Positions 1-8,542 of a DNA stretch of 61,591 bases are shown here, in pieces; position 1 is the stretch's first letter; every line of letters starts with the position of its first letter. A model generated the notes under the pieces. The model saw only the letters and a list, made by a program, of their open reading frames with translations. It made no database searches and was not told where the DNA came from. A program made the translations under genes and the position numbers. This stretch comes from Parachlamydiales bacterium (lineage in GTDB: Bacteria; Chlamydiota; Chlamydiia; Chlamydiales; Rhabdochlamydiaceae). The DNA lies in the NCBI GenBank assembly GCA_027459675.1, contig DAIDHO010000007.1:1-61591 (forward strand), read 5' to 3'.

Positions 1-65
1 CTACCCTTAATGCCTTCCAGAACGATCCTAGCCTTGGCTTTAGGATCCCATTTTCTTTGTTTCAT
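1..65 (-). mobile_element. IS3-family transposase OrfA, N-terminus only (cut by window edge)
   Basis: The first 65 bases, read on the minus strand from an ATG at 65, encode 21 residues beginning MKQRKWDPKAKARIVLEGIK. This is the typical start of IS3-family OrfA, the helix-turn-helix half of the transposase. A clean AAGGAG lies four bases before the ATG, so the start looks intact and the rest continues off the left edge. The terminal inverted repeat of the element should lie between 66 and about 200, but I cannot fix it without the other end. This is a family call by recognition; the copy may be intact or broken outside the window. Confidence 0.75.
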
Positions 66-222
66 AAAACTCCTTGGGTTGTCGTTGATTATCTCCTAAA
101 CCAAGCTTTTTCTTTAATAGGGTGCAGCATAGATGGGCCCCTAAGGGTTTAAAATAGATCTTGCTTTGCATTGTTATTCGTTCAACTGACATGGAATAAT
201 CTAGCAAATTTCTACTCGGTAT

Positions 223-1101
223 TCAACACGTTAAAATATCTTCCTTTCGAATTTCTTGGATAACATGGCGTGCATTGTCAGCTAGAGTAGGGTTCGTATC
301 TTTATAATAAGGAAGCTGGATGAGGGCAACGGATAATGCCCAGCCTCGCCCTCGCTCCCAGGTCGCAACATCGATTCCAAGTCCTGTAAGAAATATCTGT
401 CTCATGTTCGATGGCAATAGATTCCAGGCGATCATTAAATCGCAAGCAGGATCTCCCACTCCTAAATTCCCAAAATCGATGACGCCGCTCAGCCTGCTAT
501 TTTTGATGAGCACATTTCCAGAAGAAAGATCTCCATGGATCCAGACAGGAGGCTTTGACCATTGGGGTACTTTCAAGGCTTTTTCCCATAGTCTGACGAC
601 ACTAGGAGTATCGATCATTCCTTCCAGTTCTTGAATTGCTTTGCGGGTTTCGACATCCCGCCCTTTTAGAGGAACGCCGCGATTGGAGATAGGCCCGTGA
701 GGAAGGTTAATTCTATGTAACGCCTGAATGAATCCAATCAGATCATGAATGAATGATTCAGAGAGATCACTGGCAATTGGGTTGCTGCCTTCAAGCCAGC
801 TGTACACAGACCAGGGGCAACGGTAATCTTGTGTTGGAGTTCCTTTTGCTATGGGTGTGGAGATGGGAACAGGTAAAAATGGGGCTATTTTGGGGAGCCA
901 TTCGAATTCCTTGTCGATATCCTCTATAGCCCAATCTATGCGTGGAAGTCTGACCAACATGTCGCTTCCTAGACGGTACAAAGCATTGTCGGTACCTGTA
1001 GATGGCACAGGCTTGAGAGGTAAATGGGCCCACTGTGGAAATTGCTTGCTAATGAGTTGATGGACGAGAGCCTCGTCGATGTGAAATTCATTTTCATGCA
1101 T
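223..1101 (-). CDS. aminoglycoside phosphotransferase (APH)-family kinase
   Basis: This 292-residue protein has the APH/choline-kinase fold. The catalytic loop is HGDLSSGN (His189-Asp191, Asn196), followed by the metal-binding VIDFG (Asp209) and GDPACDL. An N-terminal lobe (residues 25-60) carries the expected substitute for the glycine loop. GAGGG six bases before the ATG supports the start. Members phosphorylate aminoglycosides, macrolides or small metabolites; the substrate cannot be told here, so an antibiotic-resistance role is only inference. It stands alone between an IS3-type transposase and a tRNA, a usual place for an acquired gene. Confidence 0.88.
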   Translation of the reverse strand: MHENEFHIDEALVHQLISKQFPQWAHLPLKPVPSTGTDNALYRLGSDMLVRLPRIDWAIEDIDKEFEWLPKIAPFLPVPISTPIAKGTPTQDYRCPWSVYSWLEGSNPIASDLSESFIHDLIGFIQALHRINLPHGPISNRGVPLKGRDVETRKAIQELEGMIDTPSVVRLWEKALKVPQWSKPPVWIHGDLSSGNVLIKNSRLSGVIDFGNLGVGDPACDLMIAWNLLPSNMRQIFLTGLGIDVATWERGRGWALSVALIQLPYYKDTNPTLADNARHVIQEIRKEDILTC

Positions 1102-1118
1102 TTTAGCCCTCGTTTAGG

Positions 1119-1199
1119 TCAGAACAGTTTACTTCCATTGGGGACTTTTGTTGTTGGTTGAGTGAGAACGACCATGCCGTTTTCATCTAGTAATCCCAT
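1119..1199 (-). CDS. possible 26-residue ORF upstream of the APH gene
   Basis: The product reads MGLLDENGMVVLTQ then PTTKVPNGSKLF. AGAGG lies about eight bases before the ATG, and the frame ends 18 bases before the APH start, so it could be a leader peptide or a small gene transcribed from the tRNA side. No family is recognised and such a short frame can arise by chance. It may equally be the tail of an eroded gene. Confidence 0.25.
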   Translation of the reverse strand: MGLLDENGMVVLTQPTTKVPNGSKLF

Positions 1200-1304
1200 T
1201 GTGAGGACCTCTGAAACAAATTTTCCTTTTGGTTTTTTGTCTTAGAAATACATAACACATACTATTGAATGTTTTTAACCATCTACCAGAGTTAATTAAG
1301 AAAA

Positions 1305-1377
1305 TGGGGCAACCTGGACTTGAACCAGGGACCGACGGGTTATGAGTCCGCTGCTCTAACCACTGAGCTATTGCCCC
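1305..1377 (-). tRNA. tRNA with CAT anticodon (elongator Met or Ile2)
   Basis: The cloverleaf is complete: acceptor GGGGCAA pairs with TTGCCCC, discriminator A, D arm AGCTCAGTGGTTAGAGC, anticodon loop CTCATAA, T arm CCTGG/CCAGG. The paired position 1:72 excludes initiator tRNA. The D arm resembles the lysidine-modified tRNA-Ile2 of other bacteria at least as much as elongator Met. The last anticodon-stem pair (31-39) is A-C rather than a Watson-Crick pair. CCA is not encoded. Confidence 0.93.
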
Positions 1378-1389
1378 TTGAGTAAAAAT

Positions 1390-1419
1390 ATCATACTCAA
1401 GTAAAGCGTACCGTGGCAA
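1390..1419 (-). promoter_or_regulatory. sigma66/70-type promoter of the CAT tRNA
   Basis: On the minus strand TTGCCA (1414-1419) is followed after 18 bp by TATGAT (1390-1395). The tRNA 5' end lies 12 bp downstream of the -10 box, as expected for a tRNA promoter. Confidence 0.55.
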
Positions 1420-1495
1420 TGTAAAATATTTTTTTTTGGTTTTTATGGTAGGGTCATATATAAGAACATCTAAGAAGAGGGTTGGAAGGAGCGGT

Positions 1496-2710
1496 ATGCA
1501 GTTGTCTAGGGTGTTATCTTCACTTTGCCTTATCACTTTTGGTTTTATGAGGTTAGGCGCTGAAGAGGCATCAGGAGAAATTGTCAAAATTGATCCTGAG
1601 CTTTCAGCAATTAAAAGAGAAGATACTCTTCCCTTGGGAAACTTTGAGCATGCAACAGATCCTTATCTTGAGGGATACATCCAATCTCTGATTGATACCA
1701 CTTATTACGAATTCAACGTGATTGTGGTAGTGAAAGACCATCATGTGACTCTTTATAACCTTCCTAATAATGATCTGACTGCCAAAAGTATCATCTCATA
1801 CGTGCAGGATCTTCCAGGGGTCAAGTCGGTGGAGGTGAAAAAAGAGCTAACAAAGGAAGAGGCAATAGCTCGCAAAAAATACACGGAAGCTCCCCGCCTT
1901 TCAGGAATTTGGTTTCCACAGACCACCGTTTTGTTCCAACCTCTGATTGCAGATCCTAGAGAGCCAGTTTATTCTGTGAATTACCGCTTGGGTGATAAGG
2001 TGATGGGACGCAGGGCGATCGCTGTGTCGTTGGGAGACGATTTTCCCTTTTTTAGATGGCTGAATGTGATGGGATCGGGGGCGGACCTGCAGATTGGTAT
2101 TTCAGCTGGGGTATGGGCGGTATTTAACTTCAGCCATATTCATGGAGGTCACTTTGGGGAATGTGAGCTCATGAATACCGACTATTTAGTGGGGATTCCG
2201 CTTTCGTATGCTTATAATAAATGGACGTGGAGGCTCCGTCCTTATCACATCTCAGGACACCTGGGGGATGAGCTCATGTTCAACCACTCTAAACATCATC
2301 GAAAAAGAAAAAATCCTAGCTTTGAAGCAATCGATTGGATGTCATCGTATCAATTTTCCAGTGGTTTGAGAGTATATGGAGGGCCTGGGATTATTTGTCA
2401 TAGCGATCCTTCCTTTCGACTGAGGCCTTGTTATGTCATGTGGGGCACAGAGATTCGCCTCTTTGGGCAAAAGTTGTACTACCATCGATTGTATGGAACA
2501 CCATTTTTTGCAGCCCATATGGAAAACTGGCAGCAGCACAATTGGGAACTGGATATGACATTTAAGCTGGGGTATGAGCTGAGCAAGCTTCAAGGAGTAG
2601 GACGTAAAATGCGGCTTTATATTCAGTATCACCAAGGGTATTCGTATGAAGGACAATTTTTTAATAAAAGGGTCCAATTTGGAGAAATCGGCTTTTCGTG
2701 GGGATTTTAA
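1496..2710 (+). CDS. DUF1207-like exported envelope protein
   Basis: The start is set at 1496 because AAGGAG sits five bases before this ATG and a signal peptide follows at once (hydrophobic to about residue 22, then AEEAS); an in-frame upstream start at 1436 lacks both. The 404-residue product has a BON-like segment (about residues 55-110, with YVQDLPGVKSVEV) and a long C-terminal part, about 150-400, rich in aromatic beta-strands. Motifs such as YHISGHLGDEL and the final GEIGFSWGF suggest DUF1207 and an outer-membrane barrel. DUF1207 proteins are known from environmental chlamydiae; their function is unknown. Confidence 0.75.
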   Translation: MQLSRVLSSLCLITFGFMRLGAEEASGEIVKIDPELSAIKREDTLPLGNFEHATDPYLEGYIQSLIDTTYYEFNVIVVVKDHHVTLYNLPNNDLTAKSIISYVQDLPGVKSVEVKKELTKEEAIARKKYTEAPRLSGIWFPQTTVLFQPLIADPREPVYSVNYRLGDKVMGRRAIAVSLGDDFPFFRWLNVMGSGADLQIGISAGVWAVFNFSHIHGGHFGECELMNTDYLVGIPLSYAYNKWTWRLRPYHISGHLGDELMFNHSKHHRKRKNPSFEAIDWMSSYQFSSGLRVYGGPGIICHSDPSFRLRPCYVMWGTEIRLFGQKLYYHRLYGTPFFAAHMENWQQHNWELDMTFKLGYELSKLQGVGRKMRLYIQYHQGYSYEGQFFNKRVQFGEIGFSWGF

Positions 2711-2738
2711 TAGCTTCTTTCGAAATTGCATTTAATAA

Positions 2739-2764
2739 CACCTCTTGCTGAAGCTAAAGGTCTA
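2739..2764 (+). repeat. short near-palindromic intergenic element, copy 1
   Basis: This is one copy of a dispersed element whose consensus has a left arm TAGACCTCTTG, centre CTTAAG (preceded by the arm's G) and right arm CTAAAGGTCTA. The copy carries CTGAAG at the centre and C for the first G. It lies 28 bp after the DUF1207-like gene, between two convergent genes. Confidence 0.65.
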
Positions 2765-2826
2765 ATCTCTGAATAAGGGATTTTTATGCAGGTGGATGAA
2801 ACACCCTCTTCTTATCCTTTTATCCC

Positions 2827-4947
2827 TCAAAGAGAAGAAAACAGCGCAAACCCTGCATCGTAAATGGGCCCATGGGGTCCAATTTTGAGTACTCCTCGGA
2901 AGTATTGTTTATAGATTTGGAGTCCTTCCTCTGCATTTTGTACGCAGAAAAAGCAGTTGCTGACCCATTCAGAGCCGGCGATGGTTCCGGTTTTAAGGTT
3001 GCAGCGAAAACGGTGTGTAATTTTCTCCGACCAGTAGTTAGGATCTCCAAATAGAAGAATGGGAGTAGCAGAGGTTGCTCCTACTTTGCGTCGAACTTCT
3101 TCTAAAGCATATTCAAAATCGGTTCCAATCCCGCCCATGAGAAAGAGGGGTAAGTCTAAGTTGAACTCGGATTGTCTTTCGACAAGTTTATCAAGGCGAT
3201 ACGTCATTTTTGCGTCGATATAAGGATTTTGTTTTTGTTCATTGACAACAGTTCCTTTTTTACCACGAAAATCCATGATATTGGCACAGGAAAGAATACC
3301 GAGAGATTTGGCCACGCGGTTTCCTAGGCTCATGGTTCCAGGGCCGCCTCCTGAGACAAGGGCAATGGGGACATCGGGGTTTAAAAGGGGGTGATTCATT
3401 TCGGTACGTAGTTTTAAAACGCCTTGAAGGAGAGTGGTCAATTCTTGATCAAAATCAAGATCTAAAAGGTTAGAGCCATAAATGCCAAAAAGGGTGGCTT
3501 TTAAAAAGGTTTCTTTAAATTCAGCAGGGACGAACATGCCTGAATCTTTTCCTGGTTTTGGAAGGTATTGAAGGATTTTGTCCGTGATGCGATCGACCCA
3601 ATAAGTAGGAATACCGAACTTGGCTAGGTCTAATAGAATGGACCTATCTTCGTGAGAAAAGAAATCTCCATAGGTTAGAGAGGGAGATTGAAAATAAATG
3701 CGTTTTAAAAACCGATGGATTTGGTCATTGAGCAGCAATTGCTTGAGAAGAGGGGAGGGGAAGTAGCGGGTTAGCAAAATGCCTTCACTCACAATAATTC
3801 CATCTTCGATAGCTTTTAAAAAAGGATAAGAGGGCTGTTGATGAATGTATTGTTCAGCTGCCGCTGCTTGTCTGGTTGGGTTGATGACGCCAGGAAATTC
3901 CGTCATGCGTGGCTCTCGAGTGATCCAATCGGTAGGTTTAAGGTTTAAGAGTTGCTCTCCTTTGACGACAAAAACAGCTGCCAAATGATGCATGGGAGCA
4001 GGGGCAGTGTCGAAGGCTTTAAATAATGTTTTTGGATCTTCCAGAGAAACTTGTAGCTGGTCCCGATCGGAAAAAAAAACATGCTCTCGGTGAGGTTCGA
4101 GTGTATAAAACTCAAGTGGGATATCTCGCAGTTCTTTGTCGGAAGAACCAAAGAGCTCGTATACATCACCGGAGGCGAAGGTATCGGGCTGTAATATGGA
4201 GGCTGAGGTATGAAAAACTCCTTGCGGCAGCATCTCTGGAATGACCTTACTAAAGACGGTTCGAATATGAAGAGGAAGTGTCTTAACAAGTAAAATTTCA
4301 TTTTTATGGATAAGTCGAGGCGCATGGGAGACCCATACTTGCTCGAGTTTTAAAAGTTTCCGAAGAGAGATCGCAGGATCATGGAGTCCTTTGGCGATAA
4401 GAGGTATGAGACCTTCGATGGTCTTGTCGTAGGTTAGAACTCCATCTAGCACATTTAAGTAGGCGACCGCCCGTCCTTCAATTTTTTCCAAAATAAGGCC
4501 GTCGACTCCCTGCATTCCACCTAGGGAAAGAAGAGGTCTTCCTTCCCGGTCAAACCTTCCAAACATACGGGTGAGGTATTCGGGATCTCGCACGAGTCTT
4601 CGATCATCGGCAGCAAAAAGCTTGCCGATATAGGCTCCCGGTTTTAGGAGAGAAAGTAACAGGACTGCAAGAGGGCCATTGGTTGTCAGTTTGAGTTGAC
4701 AGATAGCTGTATGCTGATGAGGGAGAAGTTCAAAATGGAGCAGGATTGCATTAAGGCCTATCTGAGCAAGGGTGCTTTTAAGATTGAAAATGACCTGTTC
4801 TTTAGGAATTTGATATCCTACAAATTGAGAGGAGATATTTTCAATCTCAATTTGGGCAAGACTTTCCGTTTTTTGATGCTGGATCTGGGTTATTTTCCCA
4901 TCCAGTGTTACAAGATCAAAGTGAGTGGATGCAAGGTAGCTTTCCAT
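2827..4947 (-). CDS. large conserved protein with C-terminal LOG-like Rossmann domain
   Basis: The product has 706 residues and no signal peptide. About residues 535-680 form a Rossmann-type domain with VSGGGPGTMSLGNRVAKSLG and later FLMGGIGTDFEYALEEV. These resemble the nucleotide-binding loop and the PGGxGTxxE active-site motif of LOG/lysine-decarboxylase-like phosphoribohydrolases, but with MGGIGTDFE. The N-terminal 500 residues match nothing I recognise. LOG enzymes release bases from nucleoside monophosphates, so a nucleotide-cleaving role is possible but unproved. It ends convergently with the DUF1207-like gene and is divergent from the MYG1 operon. Confidence 0.7.
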   Translation of the reverse strand: MESYLASTHFDLVTLDGKITQIQHQKTESLAQIEIENISSQFVGYQIPKEQVIFNLKSTLAQIGLNAILLHFELLPHQHTAICQLKLTTNGPLAVLLLSLLKPGAYIGKLFAADDRRLVRDPEYLTRMFGRFDREGRPLLSLGGMQGVDGLILEKIEGRAVAYLNVLDGVLTYDKTIEGLIPLIAKGLHDPAISLRKLLKLEQVWVSHAPRLIHKNEILLVKTLPLHIRTVFSKVIPEMLPQGVFHTSASILQPDTFASGDVYELFGSSDKELRDIPLEFYTLEPHREHVFFSDRDQLQVSLEDPKTLFKAFDTAPAPMHHLAAVFVVKGEQLLNLKPTDWITREPRMTEFPGVINPTRQAAAAEQYIHQQPSYPFLKAIEDGIIVSEGILLTRYFPSPLLKQLLLNDQIHRFLKRIYFQSPSLTYGDFFSHEDRSILLDLAKFGIPTYWVDRITDKILQYLPKPGKDSGMFVPAEFKETFLKATLFGIYGSNLLDLDFDQELTTLLQGVLKLRTEMNHPLLNPDVPIALVSGGGPGTMSLGNRVAKSLGILSCANIMDFRGKKGTVVNEQKQNPYIDAKMTYRLDKLVERQSEFNLDLPLFLMGGIGTDFEYALEEVRRKVGATSATPILLFGDPNYWSEKITHRFRCNLKTGTIAGSEWVSNCFFCVQNAEEGLQIYKQYFRGVLKIGPHGPIYDAGFALFSSL

Positions 4948-4995
4948 GTTTTTATTTTACTAATACCAAATCCGACTCTTAGGAGAAATAAGAAT

Positions 4996-5025
4996 TTGTC
5001 TGATAGGCCCTTGTTTGTGTATAGT
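4996..5025 (+). promoter_or_regulatory. promoter of the MYG1/HIT/HEAT operon; near-leaderless start
   Basis: TTGTCT (4996-5001), an 18-bp spacer and TATAGT (5020-5025) form a good promoter. The likely ATG (5036) is only 10 nt beyond the -10 box and there is no Shine-Dalgarno site, so the transcript should have a leader of only a few bases. Confidence 0.5.
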
Positions 5026-5035
5026 TGGGTTTTCT

Positions 5036-5896
5036 ATGAAACTAAGGTCACTAGGCACACATGATGGCTCTTTTCATGCGGATGAAGTCACAGCCGCAGC
5101 GTTGTTAATTGTTTTTAATCGTATTGATTCCCATCAGATTGTACGCTCTAGAAATTTGGAGGTTTTAAAAGAGTGCGAGTACGTGTGTGATGTGGGCAAT
5201 GTCTATGACACTTCTATCAAGCGGTTTGACCACCATCAGGCAGAGTATAAAGGGGATTTAAGTAGTGCAGGGATGGTGCTCCGTTACTTATTGGATGAAG
5301 GATTGATGGATGAAAAAAAATTTAATTTTCTCAATCAGTCGTTGATTTTAGGGGTGGATGCGTACGATAATGGACGGGGGACTCTCGAGCCGGGGGTGTG
5401 CAGCTTTTCTCAAGTGATTTCCAATTTTATGCCGGCAGTTTATGATGCTCCTACTCAAATATTACAGCATGCGTTTGGGCAAGCAGTTGATTTTGCAGTA
5501 GGACATTTGAGGCGGCTGTTAGAGCGCTATGATTATACGCAGGGGTGTATAGAGTCTGTGGAAAAGGCAATGTCTAAAAAAGAGTTTGGATTGGTCTTCG
5601 ATCAAGCTATGCCTTGGATGGACCTTTTCTTTGAATTGGGAGGAGAAAGACATCCTGCCCAATTTGTAGTCATGCCCTCAGGATCTCATTGGAAGCTACG
5701 AGGCATTCCTCCCACGAGTCGCGATCGGATGAAGGTGCGAAGGCCTCTTCCTGAACAATGGGCAGGGTTGATGAATGAGGAGTTTCAAGCGGTTTCTGGG
5801 ATTAAAGGGGCTATTTTTTGTCATAAAGGACGGTTTATTTCTGTCTGGAAGACTAAAGAAGATGCTCTCAAAGCTTTAAAAAAAGTGATCGTATGA
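5036..5896 (+). CDS. MYG1/UPF0160-family metal-dependent hydrolase
   Basis: The family hallmark GTHDGSFHADEV lies at residues 7-18 (His9, His14, Asp16) and RFDHHQ at 63-68, the DHH-like metal-binding signature of MYG1 proteins. Members are DHH-superfamily 3'-5' exonuclease-like hydrolases acting on RNA or small nucleotides; the chlamydial substrate is unknown. The start at 5036 is preferred over 5015 because MYG1 proteins begin a few residues before the GTHDG motif. The stop codon overlaps the ATG of the HIT gene, so the two are translationally coupled. Confidence 0.85.
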   Translation: MKLRSLGTHDGSFHADEVTAAALLIVFNRIDSHQIVRSRNLEVLKECEYVCDVGNVYDTSIKRFDHHQAEYKGDLSSAGMVLRYLLDEGLMDEKKFNFLNQSLILGVDAYDNGRGTLEPGVCSFSQVISNFMPAVYDAPTQILQHAFGQAVDFAVGHLRRLLERYDYTQGCIESVEKAMSKKEFGLVFDQAMPWMDLFFELGGERHPAQFVVMPSGSHWKLRGIPPTSRDRMKVRRPLPEQWAGLMNEEFQAVSGIKGAIFCHKGRFISVWKTKEDALKALKKVIV

Positions 5897-6228
5897 GTAC
5901 GATTTTTGGAAAAATTATTGAAGGCTCATTGCCCGCCGAAAAAGTGTACGAAAATGAGCGGATCTTGGTAATCAAGGATAAATATCCTATAGCCCCTGTT
6001 CACCTTCTGATCATGCCGAAGAAAGAAATACCGCATCTTCAAGCCCTCACACCAGAGGATATGGGACTTGTAGTAGAAATGATTCAAGTGGCTCAAGCTA
6101 TGGCTGAAAAGTTTGATATTGCAGAGGGGTACCGACTCGTCACAAATAATGGGGAGGAAGGGGGACAAGAGATTTTTCATCTTCACTTCCATTTAATTGG
6201 GGGGCGGCGTCTGGGTCGTCTGGCATGA
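5893..6228 (+). CDS. HIT-family (HinT-like) nucleotide hydrolase
   Basis: This 111-residue protein matches HinT/HIT proteins throughout: an N-terminal TIFGKIIEG, the central PVHLLIMPKKEI, and the histidine triad HLHFHLIGG at residues 96-104 (His96, His98, His100, the last catalytic). These enzymes hydrolyse purine nucleoside phosphoramidates and aminoacyl-adenylates in the cytosol. Overlaps of four bases with both the MYG1 gene upstream and the HEAT-repeat gene downstream show a tightly coupled operon. Confidence 0.93.
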   Translation: MSTIFGKIIEGSLPAEKVYENERILVIKDKYPIAPVHLLIMPKKEIPHLQALTPEDMGLVVEMIQVAQAMAEKFDIAEGYRLVTNNGEEGGQEIFHLHFHLIGGRRLGRLA

Positions 6229-7925
6229 AAATTTTTTTTTTATTCCTTCTCTTTATCAGTGGATTTTTGGTAGCTCAAGAAGAGGAGGCTGCTCGTCAAA
6301 TCTATGCCCATTTGAAAATTCATGACCCTCACGCTGCGGTCCAATTAGGGAAAACTTTCATCGAGAAATACCCCGATTCCAACCTTATTCGACTTGCTTA
6401 TATTCAGGCCCTCGCAGAAAAAGGAGATGAAGCGGCGGTTTTTCAGGAATGGAATGTCAAAAGAGACGAATTTCAGAAAAACCGGCACGCCTTGGAAATC
6501 CTTGCATGGAGTGTGCTTAAAAAAGGGGAACTTTCTCCGCAGTCCCATATCCACCTTTCTTCTCTTATAGGGGCCTCAATCACGCGGGATGTGCGAGCAG
6601 TTTCTATGCTCGTCTCTGCTCTTCGCTCTTCAAACTCTTTTTTACGTCTGTTAGCTATTCGGTTTGCTGCTTATTTGGGAGATGGCGCGCTGCAGGAGGA
6701 ACTGGCCCGTTTGATTGAAGAAGAGCCCGTGTGGTTCGTACGCCAAGAAGTTATTCGGGCCATTGGACAGCTTCGAATTTTGTCATTAAAGCCTGAGCTG
6801 GTGAAGATTATTGCTAACCCTAAAACACTTGCTGAAGAAAAAGTAGAAGCAATTTTAGCGCTTGTCCAAATGTATGATGGAGTTCGTACAGATGATCTCA
6901 ACAATCTTCTAAATAGCAAGAGAGCAGGCCTCAGGCAATTATCCTGTGAACTGATCTCCTATTTTGACCTCATTGCGGAAGCTCCCAATTTAAAAAAATT
7001 TCTAAGCGATTCTTCTCCTGAGGTGAGAACCTATGCTCTACGCACTTTAGGGCTTATACAGGAAAAAATCGATCGCGAAAGTTTATTAAAACTCATGGAG
7101 GATAGTTATCCGCAGGTCGCCATTACTGCTGCCTGGATTGCATGCCGCCAGGGAGAAAGCATCGGCGTTGAATCTTTAAAAAAATGGCTCAATGACATCC
7201 ATCCTCGCTGGAGATGGATGGCGGCTTCGATTCTTCCTCGCTGTGGTTCCCTTGCTTTTCCGGAGATTTTAGAGCAGCTAAGATCACAGGAAGATCGTTT
7301 TGTTAAAGCTAATCTTGCCATAGGTCTCTTAGGACAAAGAGTTGAAGTCGAGAAGGCTACCCAAGTGATCGATGAATTTTTCAAAGACCCAGAAACGGGG
7401 CCTCTGATGTGGGATGATTCTACCTCTATCCGCATGATTATTCCTAATCGAGCGTCTCACATTGAACAAGTCCAAAACTATCCCTTCATAGTCGATCGAC
7501 TCACCCGTCTCGATCTTTTAAATCTTCTTTGTATTTTGAAATATCCAAAAGCAGAGGAGACGGTAAAAGAGTATCTCAAAAAAGAGATGGTCGGAGTCAC
7601 AGGAGCTGCTATCGCTTTGCTTTTACAAGAAGGAGATGAGGAAGCTCTTAAAATTATCTGTGAGCTTTTAAAAGAAAAAGATTTACATATCCGAGTCCAA
7701 GCAGCTCTGGTGTTGGCTCTATATGGAAGTGATAGCGGGGCTCTACGCGTGCTTCAAGAAGCGTATCCGACAGTGAATCGTGAAACAAAAATCCAAATTT
7801 TAGAGGCTATTGGTCATGTGGGTGGGGCTGATTCAATTCCCTTTCTTGTGGACATTCTAGGAGAGCCTTTCCAGCTATTACGAGTGGTCGCCGCCTCGGC
7901 TATTATTCAGTGTCTCTACCATTAG
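6225..7925 (+). CDS. exported HEAT-repeat protein
   Basis: This 566-residue protein starts with a signal peptide (MKIFFLFLLFISGFLVAQ). From about residue 105 to the end it consists of repeated helical pairs of HEAT/PBS-lyase type, recognisable by recurrent patterns such as VRTYALRTLG, ITAAWIACRQ and IRVQAALVLALYG; residues 25-90 look TPR-like. Such solenoids are binding scaffolds, here probably periplasmic or outer-membrane associated. No catalytic motif is seen. Its TAG stop (7923-7925) is the first three bases of a dispersed palindromic element. Confidence 0.85.
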   Translation: MKIFFLFLLFISGFLVAQEEEAARQIYAHLKIHDPHAAVQLGKTFIEKYPDSNLIRLAYIQALAEKGDEAAVFQEWNVKRDEFQKNRHALEILAWSVLKKGELSPQSHIHLSSLIGASITRDVRAVSMLVSALRSSNSFLRLLAIRFAAYLGDGALQEELARLIEEEPVWFVRQEVIRAIGQLRILSLKPELVKIIANPKTLAEEKVEAILALVQMYDGVRTDDLNNLLNSKRAGLRQLSCELISYFDLIAEAPNLKKFLSDSSPEVRTYALRTLGLIQEKIDRESLLKLMEDSYPQVAITAAWIACRQGESIGVESLKKWLNDIHPRWRWMAASILPRCGSLAFPEILEQLRSQEDRFVKANLAIGLLGQRVEVEKATQVIDEFFKDPETGPLMWDDSTSIRMIIPNRASHIEQVQNYPFIVDRLTRLDLLNLLCILKYPKAEETVKEYLKKEMVGVTGAAIALLLQEGDEEALKIICELLKEKDLHIRVQAALVLALYGSDSGALRVLQEAYPTVNRETKIQILEAIGHVGGADSIPFLVDILGEPFQLLRVVAASAIIQCLYH

Positions 7926-7947
7926 ACCTCTTGTGTAACTAAAGTTC
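7923..7947 (+). repeat. short near-palindromic intergenic element, copy 2 (GTGTAAC variant)
   Basis: This copy reads TAGACCTCTTG, then TGTAAC, then TAAAGTTC. Its centre is GTGTAAC instead of GCTTAAGC, the variant also seen near 53.75 kb. The first three bases are the stop codon of the HEAT-repeat gene. Confidence 0.6.
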
Positions 7948-8044
7948 AGTAAGACTCTTTTACCTATCGAGCGATTGCAACTCTATCGGGTTGCGGAGTG
8001 ATTCAAATAAATCTTTTTTCTCTTTGAAAAAACACCATTTATTT

Positions 8045-8067
8045 CTTTAGCTTAAGCAAGAGACCTA
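8045..8067 (-). repeat. short near-palindromic intergenic element, copy 3
   Basis: The core CTTTAGCTTAAGCAAGAG (8045-8062) is identical to the consensus in reverse orientation; the flanks have decayed. It lies in the 245-bp gap between the HEAT-repeat gene and infA, which also holds the weak inverted repeat GCAAC/GTTGC near 7985 and no other gene I can support. Confidence 0.6.
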
Positions 8068-8170
8068 TCGTTCTTCAATTGGTTTAAACTTAAATTTTAC
8101 GCAATTCGACAAAATCAGACTTGAGAATTTAATACATAGTTGAGTATGATGGCTCGTCATTTAGAGAATT

Positions 8171-8389
8171 ATGGCTAAAGAAGATACAATAAAAATTGAT
8201 GGAACAGTGGAGGAACTCCTCCCGAATATGCATTTTCGAGTAATTTTGAAAAATGGAATGAAAGTCATTGCCCATTTGTGTGGAACAATGCGAATGCGCA
8301 ATATTCGGGTCCTTGTTGGTGATGTCGTGACACTGGAAATGTCTCCTTATGATCTCACGAAGGCTCGTATTATTTACCGTCAAAAATAA
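8171..8389 (+). CDS. infA: translation initiation factor IF-1
   Basis: The 72-residue length and sequence are those of IF-1: [20 protein letters not shown] opens the S1/OB fold, with the RNA-binding strand [20 protein letters not shown] and the C-terminal [14 protein letters not shown]-1 binds the ribosomal A site during initiation, in concert with IF-2 and IF-3. infA followed by tRNA-Thr and tuf is the order I recall from Chlamydia. No clear Shine-Dalgarno site precedes the ATG. Confidence 0.97.
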   Translation: MAKEDTIKIDGTVEELLPNMHFRVILKNGMKVIAHLCGTMRMRNIRVLVGDVVTLEMSPYDLTKARIIYRQK

Positions 8390-8408
8390 TTTTTTTATTT
8401 TTTAATCC

Positions 8409-8437
8409 TTGAACTTATTTACTTTGCGGAGTATTCT
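8409..8437 (+). promoter_or_regulatory. possible promoter for tRNA-Thr/tuf
   Basis: TTGAAC (8409-8414), exactly 17 bp, then TATTCT (8432-8437). It lies about 100 bp before tRNA-Thr, so the transcript would carry a leader removed by tRNA processing. A second, closer promoter is possible but not evident. Confidence 0.4.
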
Positions 8438-8542
8438 AGGCAGCTTTAAGGAGAATCACGGGGTGCCTTTTGCTGAAAATTTATTAAATGATTGTAGCAA
8501 GGGCCTCATTAGGCTCGAAACCCAAACTCAGCAAAAGACTGG

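Noticed and set aside
1183-1587. A 134-codon minus-strand frame
   Set aside because: It runs through the tRNA gene and the start of the DUF1207-like gene, with tRNA-derived peptide sequence in the middle; it is not coding.
6225-7925. HEAT-repeat protein as a phycobilin lyase
   Set aside because: The repeats resemble the PBS-lyase type, but the organism has no phycobilins and the protein carries a signal peptide; a scaffold role is more likely.
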